Below, piece after piece: positions 53,613-63,533 of a stretch of DNA of 64,000 nt (within the stretch, counting starts at the first letter, position 1; each line of letters starts with the position of its first letter). The stretch covers positions 1 to 64,000 of the forward strand of contig NAUB01000029.1 in NCBI GenBank assembly GCA_003676145.1, read 5' to 3'. This stretch comes from a gamma proteobacterium symbiont of Stewartia floridana (GTDB taxonomy: Bacteria; Pseudomonadota; Gammaproteobacteria; Chromatiales; Chromatiaceae). The notes below the pieces were generated by a model, which was not told where the DNA came from, made no database searches, and saw only the letters and a program-made list of their open reading frames with translations. Position numbers and translations under genes: made by a program.

Positions 53613-54368
53613 CTAACCTTCAAGAATCGATTTGACACCCTTCGAGATCAGACGCTCATAGAGGAACTTCTTTTTACCATCCATTTCGACCCCCAGGCCA
53701 TCAAGCATGGTAAACAGATCATCAATGATGATTTCCGAGATATGCTGGCCATCACGCAGTGACTCTTCAAGATCACTGTTCATCGCCAGCATGCAGGCCA
53801 GTGCACCAATCAGATTCAATTCATCCAGGGTACTCTCAGACGAATCCAGGGAGTGGCTGTCAGAGGACGGTGTCAGCAATTGGCTGTCGTGGGTTGGCGT
53901 CAGTGGTTGACTGTCCGGGGAGGGATCGGCCGGCACACCAGGTTTGATACCGATCCTGTCGCACATTTGATGCAGATCTTCTTGATAAAAACTGATACTC
54001 GAGGGGTAGTTGTAGGCATTGTTACCTTTATCGACCGAGAGGCCGATGAGCAACTCATCGTCGAACACCAAAAATTTCTGAAACAGCTCTTCTCTGACGA
54101 CCCCGTTGATACTCATGTGGTGATCGATCAGCGCGCTGTTGCAGGTTACCGGCAGGCCCCGTTTCAGTTCATTGACATCTGCTGGGTAGAGTCTGAGATA
54201 GCCATCCACATAGACCCGTTCGTAGGAGCGCTCCTGCACCTCGACGGAAGCAAATCCGGCAAAATGGAGATAGAGCTCCTCCATCTCACGCAGAATCTTC
54301 TCATCGCCAACAAAACGGCAGGCATCATCCCAAGATAGGAAACTCTCGTCATCGTTGGCAATGGTCAT
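53613..54368 (-). CDS. Hypothetical protein with Ser/Asp/Thr repeat linker
   Basis: A 251-residue cytoplasmic-looking protein. An N-terminal half with many Asp/Tyr/Leu (DDACRFVGDEKILREMEELY, VYVDGYLRLYPADV) is followed by a degenerate repeat linker (DSQPLTPTHDSQLLTPSSDS, DSHSLDSSES) and an alpha-helical C-terminal part (NLIGALACMLAMNSDLEESL). I do not recognise it. AAGGA precedes the ATG at 54368. It stands between suf and sdaA without evident operon partners. Confidence 0.6.
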   Translation of the reverse strand: MTIANDDESFLSWDDACRFVGDEKILREMEELYLHFAGFASVEVQERSYERVYVDGYLRLYPADVNELKRGLPVTCNSALIDHHMSINGVVREELFQKFLVFDDELLIGLSVDKGNNAYNYPSSISFYQEDLHQMCDRIGIKPGVPADPSPDSQPLTPTHDSQLLTPSSDSHSLDSSESTLDELNLIGALACMLAMNSDLEESLRDGQHISEIIIDDLFTMLDGLGVEMDGKKKFLYERLISKGVKSILEG

Positions 54369-54581
54369 GGTGCATCCTTCTCCTCTCCAACTGCAGGCCC
54401 GACAGCAGTGCAACTGATTTTAATCCCTAATCAGAAGCAATCAAATCAGATTTGTCTAGCGATGAGGCAGTCGTCCATCTTCGGCCTGAGTAAGGCTCGC
54501 TGCAGCAGACGGTTGCAGACCCGAATTCCAGTTACACAAGTCATTTACACCCACACAAGTTGGGCTACCCAGTGATTCACC

Positions 54582-54674
54582 GCCAATAAACGCCAATCAC
54601 CGTAAAATGCCGCGAAAAACAGTTACACAGAGGAGTCTATTCGCGAAGATTTGCGGTGATTGGCGTTCATTCGC
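54582..54674. repeat. Degenerate inverted repeat related to the rdgB-adjacent repeat
   Basis: Positions 54582-54602 and 54654-54674 are inverted copies with 2 mismatches in 21 (arms built on AATAAACGCCAATCACCG). The unit resembles the 31-bp arms at 21815-21988 (AATGAACGCGAATAAACGC). It lies in a 368-bp gap between the hypothetical protein gene and sdaA; the rest of that gap shows no gene. Confidence 0.6.
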
Positions 54675-54736
54675 AGCTTATTCTCTAATGGCCTGTTGCG
54701 CCTGATAAAACGCCACGGGGTACAAAAAGGTAACGA

Positions 54737-56113
54737 TCAGCACTCTACCAGGTTGACCGCCAGACCGCCCCGCGACGTCTCTTTGTACTTTGTCTGCATA
54801 TCGGCACCCGTCTCCTGCATGGTCTTGATCACCTTGTCGAGGGAGACGAAATGGGAGCCATCCCCTCGCAAGGCCATTCGCGCCGCATTGATCGCCTTCA
54901 CCGCCCCCATGGCATTGCGTTCGATACAAGGTACCTGCACCAATCCACCCACCGGATCACAGGTCAGACCCAGATTGTGCTCCATACCGATCTCGGCCGC
55001 ATTCTCAACCTGTTGTGGGGTACCTCCCAGTACCTCGGTCAGGGCCCCGGCCGCCATGGAACAGGCGGAACCCACCTCCCCCTGGCAACCCACCTCGGCA
55101 CCGGATATGGAGGCGTTCTCCTTATACAGAATGCCGATCGCACCGGCACACAGCAGAAAACGCACCACACCCTCTTCGTTGGCACCCGGTGAGTAGCGCC
55201 AATAGTAATGGAGTACCGCCGGGATGATCCCTGCCGCCCCATTGGTCGGTGCAGTAACAACCCGGCCGCCGGCGGCATTCTCTTCATTCACCGCCAGGGC
55301 AAACAGATTGACCCAATCCATGGTACCCAGGGGTACGGTGGTCAATTCGGAATCATGACTCAGTTGGCGATACAGTCTTGGCGCTCTGCGTTTGACCTTG
55401 AGACCACCCGGCAACAGCCCTTCCGTTTCACAGCCCTTCTCGACACACTGCTGCATCACATGCCAGATATCCAGCAACTTCTGGTTGATCTCGGCCTTAT
55501 CCCGCCAGGCCAACTCGTTTTCAAGCATCAACTGACTGATGGATAAGCCGTTGGCCTCACACTGATCGAGTAACTCCAGACCGCTTTTGAAAGGGTATTT
55601 CAACTCAGTCTGCTGCTCGACAATCTGCGGCTCACCCTGCTCATCGGTCTGCACCACAAATCCACCCCCTACCGAGTAGAACTCGCCGCGCTTGACAGGC
55701 TCGCCCGCCTCATCCAGCGCCGTGAACAGCATGCCGTTGGGATGCAGACCCAGCTGTTTGCGGCGATAGAAGACCAGGTCACGCTCAGGATCCAGCTCGA
55801 TCACCTGTCCCCCATGGAGCTCGATCTGCCGCTCCACCCGCACCCGATCCATGCGCAACGGAATCGCATCCACCTCAACCTCTTCCGGGGTCTCACCCTG
55901 CAGCCCGAGGATCACTGCTTTATCCGTTCCATGGCCTTTGCCGGTTGCCCCCAGGGAACCGTATAGCTCTATCTTCAGCCTGCGAATGCCACTCAACAGA
56001 CCCGCCTCATCGAGTTGCTCGATAAAGCGTTTTGCAGCCAGCATCGGCCCTACCGTGTGGGAACTGGAGGGTCCGATGCCGATTTTGAAAAGATCGAACA
56101 CACTGACCGACAT
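54737..56113 (-). CDS. sdaA: L-serine ammonia-lyase
   Basis: A 458-residue single-chain L-serine dehydratase that turns L-serine into pyruvate and ammonia using a [4Fe-4S] cluster. [20 protein letters not shown] at the start, [20 protein letters not shown] with cluster Cys, [20 protein letters not shown] and the end [18 protein letters not shown] are diagnostic. ATG 56113 has AAGGAGA upstream. As an Fe-S enzyme it fits the suf genes nearby, though they are separate transcripts. Confidence 0.96.
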   Translation of the reverse strand: MSVSVFDLFKIGIGPSSSHTVGPMLAAKRFIEQLDEAGLLSGIRRLKIELYGSLGATGKGHGTDKAVILGLQGETPEEVEVDAIPLRMDRVRVERQIELHGGQVIELDPERDLVFYRRKQLGLHPNGMLFTALDEAGEPVKRGEFYSVGGGFVVQTDEQGEPQIVEQQTELKYPFKSGLELLDQCEANGLSISQLMLENELAWRDKAEINQKLLDIWHVMQQCVEKGCETEGLLPGGLKVKRRAPRLYRQLSHDSELTTVPLGTMDWVNLFALAVNEENAAGGRVVTAPTNGAAGIIPAVLHYYWRYSPGANEEGVVRFLLCAGAIGILYKENASISGAEVGCQGEVGSACSMAAGALTEVLGGTPQQVENAAEIGMEHNLGLTCDPVGGLVQVPCIERNAMGAVKAINAARMALRGDGSHFVSLDKVIKTMQETGADMQTKYKETSRGGLAVNLVEC

Positions 56114-56351
56114 GATCACTCTCCTTTCACTTCTGGAATCGATAAGATCTCACAACCAGCACGGACAATATACCCACATTGAGCGCAGTTTGGCGCAATC
56201 CATTGTGAATAATTAAAACCTGGCCTTCCACTGCCCAACCTCTCTCATCGAGTGCCTCAATACACCTGCAGCTCTAGCCATATTTTCTATCCACCCATAC
56301 AGGTAAAATAGACCACTCAACCAAGATACTTCACACTCATCCGTTGTGAAA

Positions 56352-57047
56352 ATGAAAACCACTTACAAAGCTATCCTGTTTGACCTTTTTGGCACCTTGC
56401 TGAGCGTCTCCAAGGCGGCAAAGGGGCAAGGGCAATTTACCGCAGACATACTTGGCTTGGATCGCAAGGCATGGAATCAGGCCTGCTTCAGTGAACACCA
56501 TGACATTGTGAGTAGTACCGACCACCTGGAGATCGTCAGACGCATTGCCCACAGTCTCGATCCATCAATCCCGCTCGACAAAGTCCGTCAGGCGACCGAT
56601 GCGCGACAGTTGCGGTTCGATACAGCACTGCTCGAAATCGAACCTGGCATCCTGTCGATTCTGCAGGAGTTGAAACAGCAGGGCTTCATCCTGGGATTGA
56701 TCTCAAACGCATCAACCGGTGAGGTCAGCGCCTGGCCGGAGTCCCCGCTTGCCCCCCTGTTTACCAGTGTGCACTTCAGCTGTCAGCAGGGTGTACAGAA
56801 ACCGGATCCGGAAATCTATCAAATGGCCTTGGCCGAAATGGCCATCACTGCCGACTCGGCACTGTTTATCGGCGACGGCAGCAGCGAGGAACACAGCGGT
56901 GCCGAAGCCTGTAACATCGACAGCCTGCTGGTGACCTATTTTCTCGACAGCAGCAGTGAGCTGGAGCTCAAGCGAAGGGGTGAGGGATCGAAAGGACGCA
57001 TCGGACATATCCGGGAACTGTTGAATCTGGTATCTCCCGATGTTTGA
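56352..57047 (+). CDS. HAD-superfamily hydrolase
   Basis: A 231-residue HAD-type hydrolase. Motif I FDLFGTL (nucleophile D, with F in place of the second D, as in haloacid-dehalogenase-type members), motif II LISNAS, Lys motif GVQKPDPEIYQ and motif IV FIGDGSSEE are in order. It probably removes phosphate from a small molecule. The ATG at 56352 is preferred over GTG 56346. Substrate unknown. Confidence 0.88.
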   Translation: MKTTYKAILFDLFGTLLSVSKAAKGQGQFTADILGLDRKAWNQACFSEHHDIVSSTDHLEIVRRIAHSLDPSIPLDKVRQATDARQLRFDTALLEIEPGILSILQELKQQGFILGLISNASTGEVSAWPESPLAPLFTSVHFSCQQGVQKPDPEIYQMALAEMAITADSALFIGDGSSEEHSGAEACNIDSLLVTYFLDSSSELELKRRGEGSKGRIGHIRELLNLVSPDV

Positions 57048-57295
57048 TTGAAAAGCACCCTGAGCTGGAAACCAGATGGAGCCAGTTTCGCCGCGTTGTT
57101 TATCCATGCTTGATTTGTGGGATTTGTCCGAGTAAAGCCTCAGCAAAACTTCTCAGGTCTATACTAACCTGAAGGATCATTAACATACTCCTAAGCAGTG
57201 AGGTGTAACCAAAAGGGTATTTCTTAATGAGGTAATTCGATCCACTCAGTCTGAGCGTGGATATTGACCTGCCGACGGATTCGGGAGCTCTCCTC

Positions 57296-60200
57296 ATGAC
57301 GAAAATCATCTTGTCAGCTGCACGCTATCCAGCCTGGGTGATGGCAGCACTCTACAGCATCACGCTGCTTGCTCTCAGCTATCTGCCTGAGCTGCGTGTG
57401 GAGATCACGGCAGAAGGGATGATGGTCAACAATCCCCCCGCGCTCGCCGACTATCAACGCACCATGGATACCTTCGGTAGTGAAAACGTCACCATCGTCT
57501 ACCTGGAGGACGCAAAACTGTTTGAAGCTGAAAATCTCAAAGCGATCGAGCAGGCGTTGGCAGAGATTGAGAAGATTCCCCAGGTCTCGCGTACAGTAAG
57601 TCTGTTCTCAGTACGCTATCTGCGTACCATCGATGGTTTTATTCATACCACTCCCTATTTCAGCCCGATACCCGAAAACCGAGAAATCCTGCAATCCCGT
57701 ATCCAAGCCGCACTGCTCAACCCGTTGATCGAACGAAATCTGCTCTCCCACAGCGGCAGCGTCATGGCAATCAATCTTTTTTTCGATCTGGAAAATTACC
57801 ATCGAGGTTTCGACGAGCAGGTTTCATTGGCGCTGGATGAAGCAATTGAGCCTCTGCAGAATCGTTTTAGAAGAGCTTTTCACCTGGGAGACCCATCGGT
57901 TCGTTCAGCCATCTCAGAACAGATCCGCAGCGATCAGCTGTTGATAATACCACTTGCCCTGGGCGTACTGATTATCACCCTGGCGATCACTCTGGGTAAC
58001 TGGAAAGCCCCCCTAATACCTCTACTAACGGCGGGGATGAGCGTGATCTGGACCCTGGGCATGATGGCAGCCGTCGGCATCCCGGTAAATGTGATGACAT
58101 CGATCGTACCGGCTCTGCTGATCATCGTGGGTTCAACAGAGGACATTCATCTGCTCTCCGAGTATCAGGCTGCCATACGTAAAGGCAAGAGCAACCAACT
58201 GGCGCTCAGCCTGATGGCAAAGTTTATGGGTATGGCCATCCTCCTGACATTCGCAACGACGGCATTGGGTTTTCTTTCAATCTCGATCAATCGTATCGAC
58301 CTGTTACAACAGTTTGGCCTGATCAGCGCCATCGGTCTGGCGATGAATTTTCTGATCACCATCACCCTGGTTCCCGCTTCTCTGCAGTTGGCAAGACACT
58401 ATGGCTTCACCATTCTGTCAACCACTCAACGTCCATACGCCCAATTTTCCACCCACCTCTACCAACAACTCTCCCGCTACCCCAAAACCATCATCGCTTC
58501 GATACTGCTCCTGATGTCACTCTGTCTGATCTGGGCAACCCAGATCAAAATCAACAACAATGTGATGGACTACTTCGACCAATCTTCGGCGTTACCGGAA
58601 CAGGCTGAACTGTTACAACAGAATCTCTCGGGAATGCAGGCCCTGTCGATTGTATTGAGCGGTACCCAGGGTACCTTTCTCCAGGTACCTTATCTTGAGG
58701 AACTGCACCGACTGCAGGACTATCTGGAGGAGACGGGACGCTTTGATAAAAGCTTCTCCTTTGCCGACTTTATTGCCGTGGTGCACAGTGGTATCGACAA
58801 TGAGTGGCCCGGCACCATCTATCTGCCGGCGAGAAACGAAGTGGTCAGGGAGTACATGTCCCTGCTTGACCATGTAAACGCAGAGAGCTTTGTCTCCTCA
58901 GACTACAGCCAGGCACGTATTCTGGTACGGCATGCTATCAGCTCTTCCCATGAACTTAATCAGGTGGTTGAAGCGATCAAGGACTATACAGAAACCTGGC
59001 TCGATCCCACACTCAAAGTGATGATCACCGGGGGCAGTTATCTGAATAGCCAGGCGGTGGATTACATGGCCGATGGCCAGGCAAAATCCCTGCTTCTGAT
59101 GCTGTTGGTGATCTTTCTCATGATCGCCCTGCTGTTCATGAATCTGAAAGCAGGCTTGATCGCTGTCGTCGCCAATGCGTTTCCTATCGTGGTGTTGTTT
59201 GATGTGATGGGCATGGCCGGTATTGCCCTGGATACCGGCACAACCATGGTTGGCGCCATCGCCCTGGGTATCTGTGTCGATCACACCATGCACTTCATGG
59301 TGAGATACCAGCGCCTGGCAAGCGACTTCCGTTCTGAATCGGATGCCCTGCTGCAAGTTATTCAACAGGAGTCGACACCGATCATTGCCACAGCACTCGC
59401 ACTGGCCGCCGGCTTTCTTACATTGACCTTCTCCAACTTCCCACCGGTATCCCTGTTTGGTTTACTGAGTGCCCTGGTCATGTGTCTGGCTCTGGTTGGA
59501 ACCTTTGTACTGATCCCTTTGATGCTGCGTAATACGCGATTGATTTCAGTCTGGAGCGTGCTTTCACTTCACTTAAGACGCGATGTACTCGACAAGTGTC
59601 CGCTGTTCAAAGGCATGCGGCCCTGGCAAGTGAGACAACTGGTGGCCCTGAGCCGCATCAGAGAGTACCAGGCGGATGAAGCGATTCTCTTGCAAGGCAT
59701 GAAATACGACACCATGCTGGTTCTGCTCAAGGGGCAGGCAGAAGCCTGGCATACCCGTCCGGACGGCTCCACTTTTCAAGTCACCACCTATCAGCCCGGT
59801 GGTGTATTCGGCGTAACATCACTGGTTTCCAATCGACAGCGTCAGGCTGATGTGGTGGCGGTCGGTCAGGTGCAGGCTCTGTCATTCAGGTGGGACGGTA
59901 TTCACCGGATTGCCCGACTGTTTCCCCGGATCGCTTCCCGCTTCCATGAGAACCTCTCCACAACCATTGCCCATCGGCTGCTGCATGAACCCTACGATCC
60001 CTCCTATCAGGATGACATGTCCGGCCTCTACAGTGCCACTTTCATCGAAAAGCTGTTGGAATTCACAGCCGAAAAAGCACATCGGTATGAGGAGCCACTC
60101 TGCCTGATCATTCTTAAAATCGAAGGTGAGGATCTGATCATAGCAAATCATGGAAGACAGCTTCTGCGATGGCTGCTTCATGAGTTCACACATGCAATCA

Positions 60201-60481
60201 ACCAGGCACTGAGAAAAGTTGACCTGCTCTCCCGTTGGGGAACAGGAGAGTTCATCATCATCCTGCCGCGAACGGATCACAGCACACTGAATGAGATTGC
60301 CTGGCGCTTGAAGCAGAGTCTCAATGAAATAGATTTCGGTGTGATCGAAGGTGTGGCGATAGAGGCCCGCTGTGCTCACCTTATGCGGGGCGACACGGCG
60401 GAATCACTGATCAAACGTGCAAAATCGAGTCAACCCATCTGGCAAGTGACTCAACAGGAGATCAAGCAAAAGCGCGCTTGA
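57296..60481 (+). CDS. RND-family transporter fused to cNMP-binding and GGDEF-like domains
   Basis: A 1061-residue fusion. Residues 1 to about 755 are an MMPL/RND-type permease with about 12 segments: two repeats of one helix, periplasmic domain and five helices (for example GSTEDIHLLSEYQAA and ALGICVDHTMHFMVRYQRLA). About 764-895 resemble a cNMP-binding (CRP-like) domain: LFKGMRPWQVRQLVALSRIR, VLLKGQAEAW, GGVFGVTSLV. About 907-1055 resemble a GGDEF domain in which the motif is GTGEF (RWGTGEFIIILP), so it is degenerate and probably not catalytic. The start at 57296 follows GGGAG. The pump may be controlled by cyclic nucleotides or c-di-GMP (inference). Confidence 0.88.
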   Translation: MTKIILSAARYPAWVMAALYSITLLALSYLPELRVEITAEGMMVNNPPALADYQRTMDTFGSENVTIVYLEDAKLFEAENLKAIEQALAEIEKIPQVSRTVSLFSVRYLRTIDGFIHTTPYFSPIPENREILQSRIQAALLNPLIERNLLSHSGSVMAINLFFDLENYHRGFDEQVSLALDEAIEPLQNRFRRAFHLGDPSVRSAISEQIRSDQLLIIPLALGVLIITLAITLGNWKAPLIPLLTAGMSVIWTLGMMAAVGIPVNVMTSIVPALLIIVGSTEDIHLLSEYQAAIRKGKSNQLALSLMAKFMGMAILLTFATTALGFLSISINRIDLLQQFGLISAIGLAMNFLITITLVPASLQLARHYGFTILSTTQRPYAQFSTHLYQQLSRYPKTIIASILLLMSLCLIWATQIKINNNVMDYFDQSSALPEQAELLQQNLSGMQALSIVLSGTQGTFLQVPYLEELHRLQDYLEETGRFDKSFSFADFIAVVHSGIDNEWPGTIYLPARNEVVREYMSLLDHVNAESFVSSDYSQARILVRHAISSSHELNQVVEAIKDYTETWLDPTLKVMITGGSYLNSQAVDYMADGQAKSLLLMLLVIFLMIALLFMNLKAGLIAVVANAFPIVVLFDVMGMAGIALDTGTTMVGAIALGICVDHTMHFMVRYQRLASDFRSESDALLQVIQQESTPIIATALALAAGFLTLTFSNFPPVSLFGLLSALVMCLALVGTFVLIPLMLRNTRLISVWSVLSLHLRRDVLDKCPLFKGMRPWQVRQLVALSRIREYQADEAILLQGMKYDTMLVLLKGQAEAWHTRPDGSTFQVTTYQPGGVFGVTSLVSNRQRQADVVAVGQVQALSFRWDGIHRIARLFPRIASRFHENLSTTIAHRLLHEPYDPSYQDDMSGLYSATFIEKLLEFTAEKAHRYEEPLCLIILKIEGEDLIIANHGRQLLRWLLHEFTHAINQALRKVDLLSRWGTGEFIIILPRTDHSTLNEIAWRLKQSLNEIDFGVIEGVAIEARCAHLMRGDTAESLIKRAKSSQPIWQVTQQEIKQKRA

Positions 60482-60558
60482 CGAATCCAGACAATATGGC
60501 TGACGCCGCACGCCAGCTTAAACTCCCGGACCCAAATTCAATCGGTCCGAGTATATGT

Positions 60559-60582
60559 AAAAAAGGCAGCCCTCAGGCTGCC
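60559..60582 (-). terminator. Terminator of the Spy/CpxP-like gene
   Basis: On the minus strand GGCAGCC and GGCTGCC form a 7-bp stem around TGAG, followed by TTTTTT. It lies 23 bp after the stop of the minus-strand gene at 60606. Confidence 0.75.
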
Positions 60583-60605
60583 TTATCAAGTACCCTGTGC
60601 GAGAC

Positions 60606-61043
60606 TTACTTGGCGGCGACCAGAGCGGTCACCTTACTCCACTGCGCATCATCGAGAATTTCCATCATCCGATCACGACAACGGGTTTTACCGGCAATGA
60701 TCATCAGACGGGTTTTACTTACCGCTTCGGCCATACTGTTGATCTCATCAGCACTGACCCCATCCAGTGATGCCTGGGCCATCTTCTTTTCGCCCTCGAT
60801 GACTGACATGACCATCTCATGCATCTTTGAGTGATTTTGTTTTTTCCACTCCATGACCTGCGCCTTCTGCGCATCACTGAGCTTCAGTTCCTGGGCATTT
60901 TTGCTGATAACGGAGACATAGTTGGGTACAGGATTGGCATGCGCCATATGTTTCATGAACTGCCCTTTGCCCATATTTCCGGCTTGCGCTGCAGAGAGAG
61001 TGAAAAACAGGGCGGTCAGTAACAGAATGGTAATTTTTTTCAT
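60606..61043 (-). CDS. Spy/CpxP-like periplasmic protein
   Basis: A 145-residue protein with a signal peptide (MKKITILLLTALFFTLSAAQ). The mature part is helical and Met/Lys-rich and holds two L-T-x-x-Q-like units (LKLSDAQKAQV and LDDAQWSKV) as in Spy/CpxP, which bind misfolded periplasmic proteins or metals. Only one Cys (KTRCRDRMM). GAGG lies just before the ATG. It has its own terminator. Function is inferred from a weak motif match. Confidence 0.65.
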   Translation of the reverse strand: MKKITILLLTALFFTLSAAQAGNMGKGQFMKHMAHANPVPNYVSVISKNAQELKLSDAQKAQVMEWKKQNHSKMHEMVMSVIEGEKKMAQASLDGVSADEINSMAEAVSKTRLMIIAGKTRCRDRMMEILDDAQWSKVTALVAAK

Positions 61044-61294
61044 TGATATCCTCACATAAACAAAACAGAAACAGAGCTATCGCCTATCAACACTATCGTC
61101 TATCAACCTCCTAAGCATTGTTATTTATCAATCATCCGGCAAACCATCTCCCTACGACCGGACCGAGCTTTACCGGGCCTGGCCAATCGAGGCTGCTCGA
61201 GCTCCAGAGTAAAGGCCAGCTTCAACAGGTTTAACTTATTGAAAAGATCAGGCATCCAATACCGTGTAACAGAAAGACCGTCGACTCAACTGCC

Positions 61295-61666
61295 TTAACG
61301 ATAGCGGCGATTGGGCGAGGCCCCTGGGCCACCTCGTGGGCCGGGCGGGTTCTCCCAGTTGGTACCTGGACCACCTCTGGGTCCTGGCGGGTTGTTGTCC
61401 CGGTCGTAACGATAGCGGGGATAGGAGCGTTTGTAATACCAGTTGGATCCTGGACCACCGATCGGTCCGGGTGGGATTGAGCGATAGGGGTAGCGGCGAT
61501 CAGGTGAGGCTCCCGGTCCACCTGCAGGACCCGGAGGATTCTCCCAGTTGGTCCCTGGCCCTCCTACCGGACCAGGTGGATTATTATCCAGATCCTTGGC
61601 TGAAACCGAGCTGGTTGTAAGGAACAACACAACCGCGAGGGCAATCTCCCGATAATTCCTGGTCAC
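61295..61666 (-). CDS. Secreted Pro-Gly repeat protein
   Basis: A 123-residue protein with a signal peptide (to about residue 23), then repeats of NNPPGPxGGPGTNWENPPGP and GGPGASPxRRYPY-type units: five PPGPxGGPG copies (x = V, A, I, R, R), alternating TNW/SNW and ASP endings. GTG start with AGGAGGTG upstream. I recall similar short repeat proteins in other Gammaproteobacteria, but the function is unknown; it may be a cell-surface or matrix component. Confidence 0.7.
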   Translation of the reverse strand: MTRNYREIALAVVLFLTTSSVSAKDLDNNPPGPVGGPGTNWENPPGPAGGPGASPDRRYPYRSIPPGPIGGPGSNWYYKRSYPRYRYDRDNNPPGPRGGPGTNWENPPGPRGGPGASPNRRYR

Positions 61667-61774
61667 TACACACCTCCTGTCCTGCTATTAAACTTATTAG
61701 GGCCTGTTAACCCTAATCCAATTGACCCTAATTCCATGTCCAAGCATAGACGATGGATTGCCAAGCACAAGCGA

Positions 61775-62185
61775 TCACTCCGGTACGCCCTGCCATAACA
61801 TCTCATAGCCCACTTCATAGGTATCGTCGCAAAAATCGGCCAGGGCGGAGAACTTCTCCTTGAACAATCGATCCGCGTGGGAACGCTCATGCTGGTCGAA
61901 AGATTGCCAGAAGGTTACGATCACAATATCGCCCATGTTCTGGTTGACCCGCTTGTTCTTATGACTGTCATCCGATCCGACACTGCCCTCTTCCGAGACA
62001 AATCCGGCATTGCGATAGACCTGACCACCAATGAATCCACCGTTATCATCGCCATAGTTGTTCTTCACCACATTGCACATCTCCCCAAGCAGCAGTTCCA
62101 CATCCTCAACGCTGACGCCAGACTTGAGATCAACCACATTGAACAACATGACACAACCGAACGGAATTTCTATTGGATGAAACAT
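61775..62185 (-). CDS. ABM-like small protein of unknown function
   Basis: A 136-residue protein. MLFNVVDLKSGVSVEDVELL at the start, GFIGGQVYRN, IVIVTFWQSFDQHERSHADR and the end GYEMLWQGVPE resemble the dimeric alpha-beta barrel (antibiotic-biosynthesis-monooxygenase-like) fold. AGAGGAG lies 5 bases before the ATG. No signal peptide. The fold call is tentative. Confidence 0.6.
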   Translation of the reverse strand: MFHPIEIPFGCVMLFNVVDLKSGVSVEDVELLLGEMCNVVKNNYGDDNGGFIGGQVYRNAGFVSEEGSVGSDDSHKNKRVNQNMGDIVIVTFWQSFDQHERSHADRLFKEKFSALADFCDDTYEVGYEMLWQGVPE

Positions 62186-62387
62186 CTCTACTCCTCTCTC
62201 TAGGAATGCTTAGGAACAAGCAGCATAGGCGACTCTGCTTCGATAATTAACACCGCTCTGAGTAAGTTAACTAAGTTTCACTTTGTGCAATTTGATTGTG
62301 CAGATCCTCTGATAACCATTAACTGCAAATCGAGCTGGCCCCTTCTATACTATCGAAATATTCCAATTGACTGTTGCGGAGAAACTG

Positions 62388-63191
62388 ATGGAGCCCAGAT
62401 TAACAAGATTGATCAAGTATGGCTCGAGAGGTGATGATGTGGTACAGGTTCAGCAATCTCTGAATCAAGCCGTTTCGAGCAAACCCGAGTTGATCACTGA
62501 TGGTATTTTTGGTGCCAAATCGACCGCCAGGGCGGAACAGTTCCAACGCAGCAATCAACTGACTGCTGATGGCATTGTCGGCCCGAAGACCTGGGAAAAG
62601 CTGCTTGCCTTCCTGAAAAACCTTGTTGACACACCACCAACCGACAAAGACAAGCATAAAGAGATTCGCCAAAGAGTCCTGAATGAGGCGGGAAAACTTG
62701 TTGGTACAGTCGACTTCACACAACTGATTGGCGGCAGACCGAAAGGTATCGATGTAGTCAAAACCATCTTTAAGGTAGCTGCGAATGTAACCCTGCAGGA
62801 TGACAACTTCAAAGACCCTTTCAGCAAGGCATGGAGTCCACAACCTTTTATCAGCGGCCAGAGAAAGAGCTGGTGCGGGATATTCTGTGTCTACTGTTAT
62901 CGCAAAGCAGGGATAAGCACCGTCAGGTGGAACCTGAATGTCGGCGCCCCTGTCGGCAACATCGGTTTGAACAGCTGGAGCACAGAGTTCGTTCAGGCGA
63001 TCAAACTGGCTGACATTGGTGCGGTAGCCACCCGTCAGCACCATTTCCTCATCGAAAAGGTCGATCCGGGCAATCCGTTCACACCTAGGCTGAATACCAT
63101 CGATGGTAATCTGTTAGCCGGAAGGATCCAGAGACGCAGCGGCTACCACCAGGTTGGCAAGGACAATTTCAACTACTACTCATTGAAGTAA
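62388..63191 (+). CDS. Peptidoglycan-binding plus CHAP-like hydrolase domain protein
   Basis: A 267-residue protein without signal peptide. Residues about 10-75 are a PG_binding_1 domain (GSRGDDVVQVQQSLNQ, TDGIFGAKSTARAEQFQRSN, DGIVGPKTWEKLL). Residues about 155-255 look like a CHAP/NlpC-type cysteine amidase: C163 in SWCGIFCVYCYRKAG, His pair HHFLIEKV (218-219) and LNTIDGN (Asn near 241). It could cut cell wall as a lysin, an autolysin or an effector. GGAGA precedes the ATG at 62388. No holin or immunity gene is visible nearby. Confidence 0.8.
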   Translation: MEPRLTRLIKYGSRGDDVVQVQQSLNQAVSSKPELITDGIFGAKSTARAEQFQRSNQLTADGIVGPKTWEKLLAFLKNLVDTPPTDKDKHKEIRQRVLNEAGKLVGTVDFTQLIGGRPKGIDVVKTIFKVAANVTLQDDNFKDPFSKAWSPQPFISGQRKSWCGIFCVYCYRKAGISTVRWNLNVGAPVGNIGLNSWSTEFVQAIKLADIGAVATRQHHFLIEKVDPGNPFTPRLNTIDGNLLAGRIQRRSGYHQVGKDNFNYYSLK

Positions 63192-63533
63192 CGATAGAGC
63201 CTGCAAAGCCAGAACAAAATCATAAGATCGATTTTTACAACCAGCCGCAACAGACTGGACAGCAACACTGTAACAATCCATATACCAGACACGACAGCCA
63301 GGATCAAAACCCCATCATCCGCAAGGGCAATCATTATAACAGTGTCGAAATAATTTACAGACCCTTGGTAATTTTACCTTGCCATAGCAGATCTAAACGC
63401 GTAACCGATTGTTATTCCTAAACTAACAAATTTCTGGCATCAATCATGCACTCATCAACTCCGTATCAGGAGCTGATCCTGAAACACTTAGTTTTAAAGC
63501 GCTTATTTTATAAACATCCATAAGGATATATCG
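63192..63533. other. AT-rich intergenic region
   Basis: 342 bp before the last gene. AT-rich near 63400-63520; no gene or strong repeat. The promoter of the PEP-CTERM gene is presumably here. Confidence 0.35.
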
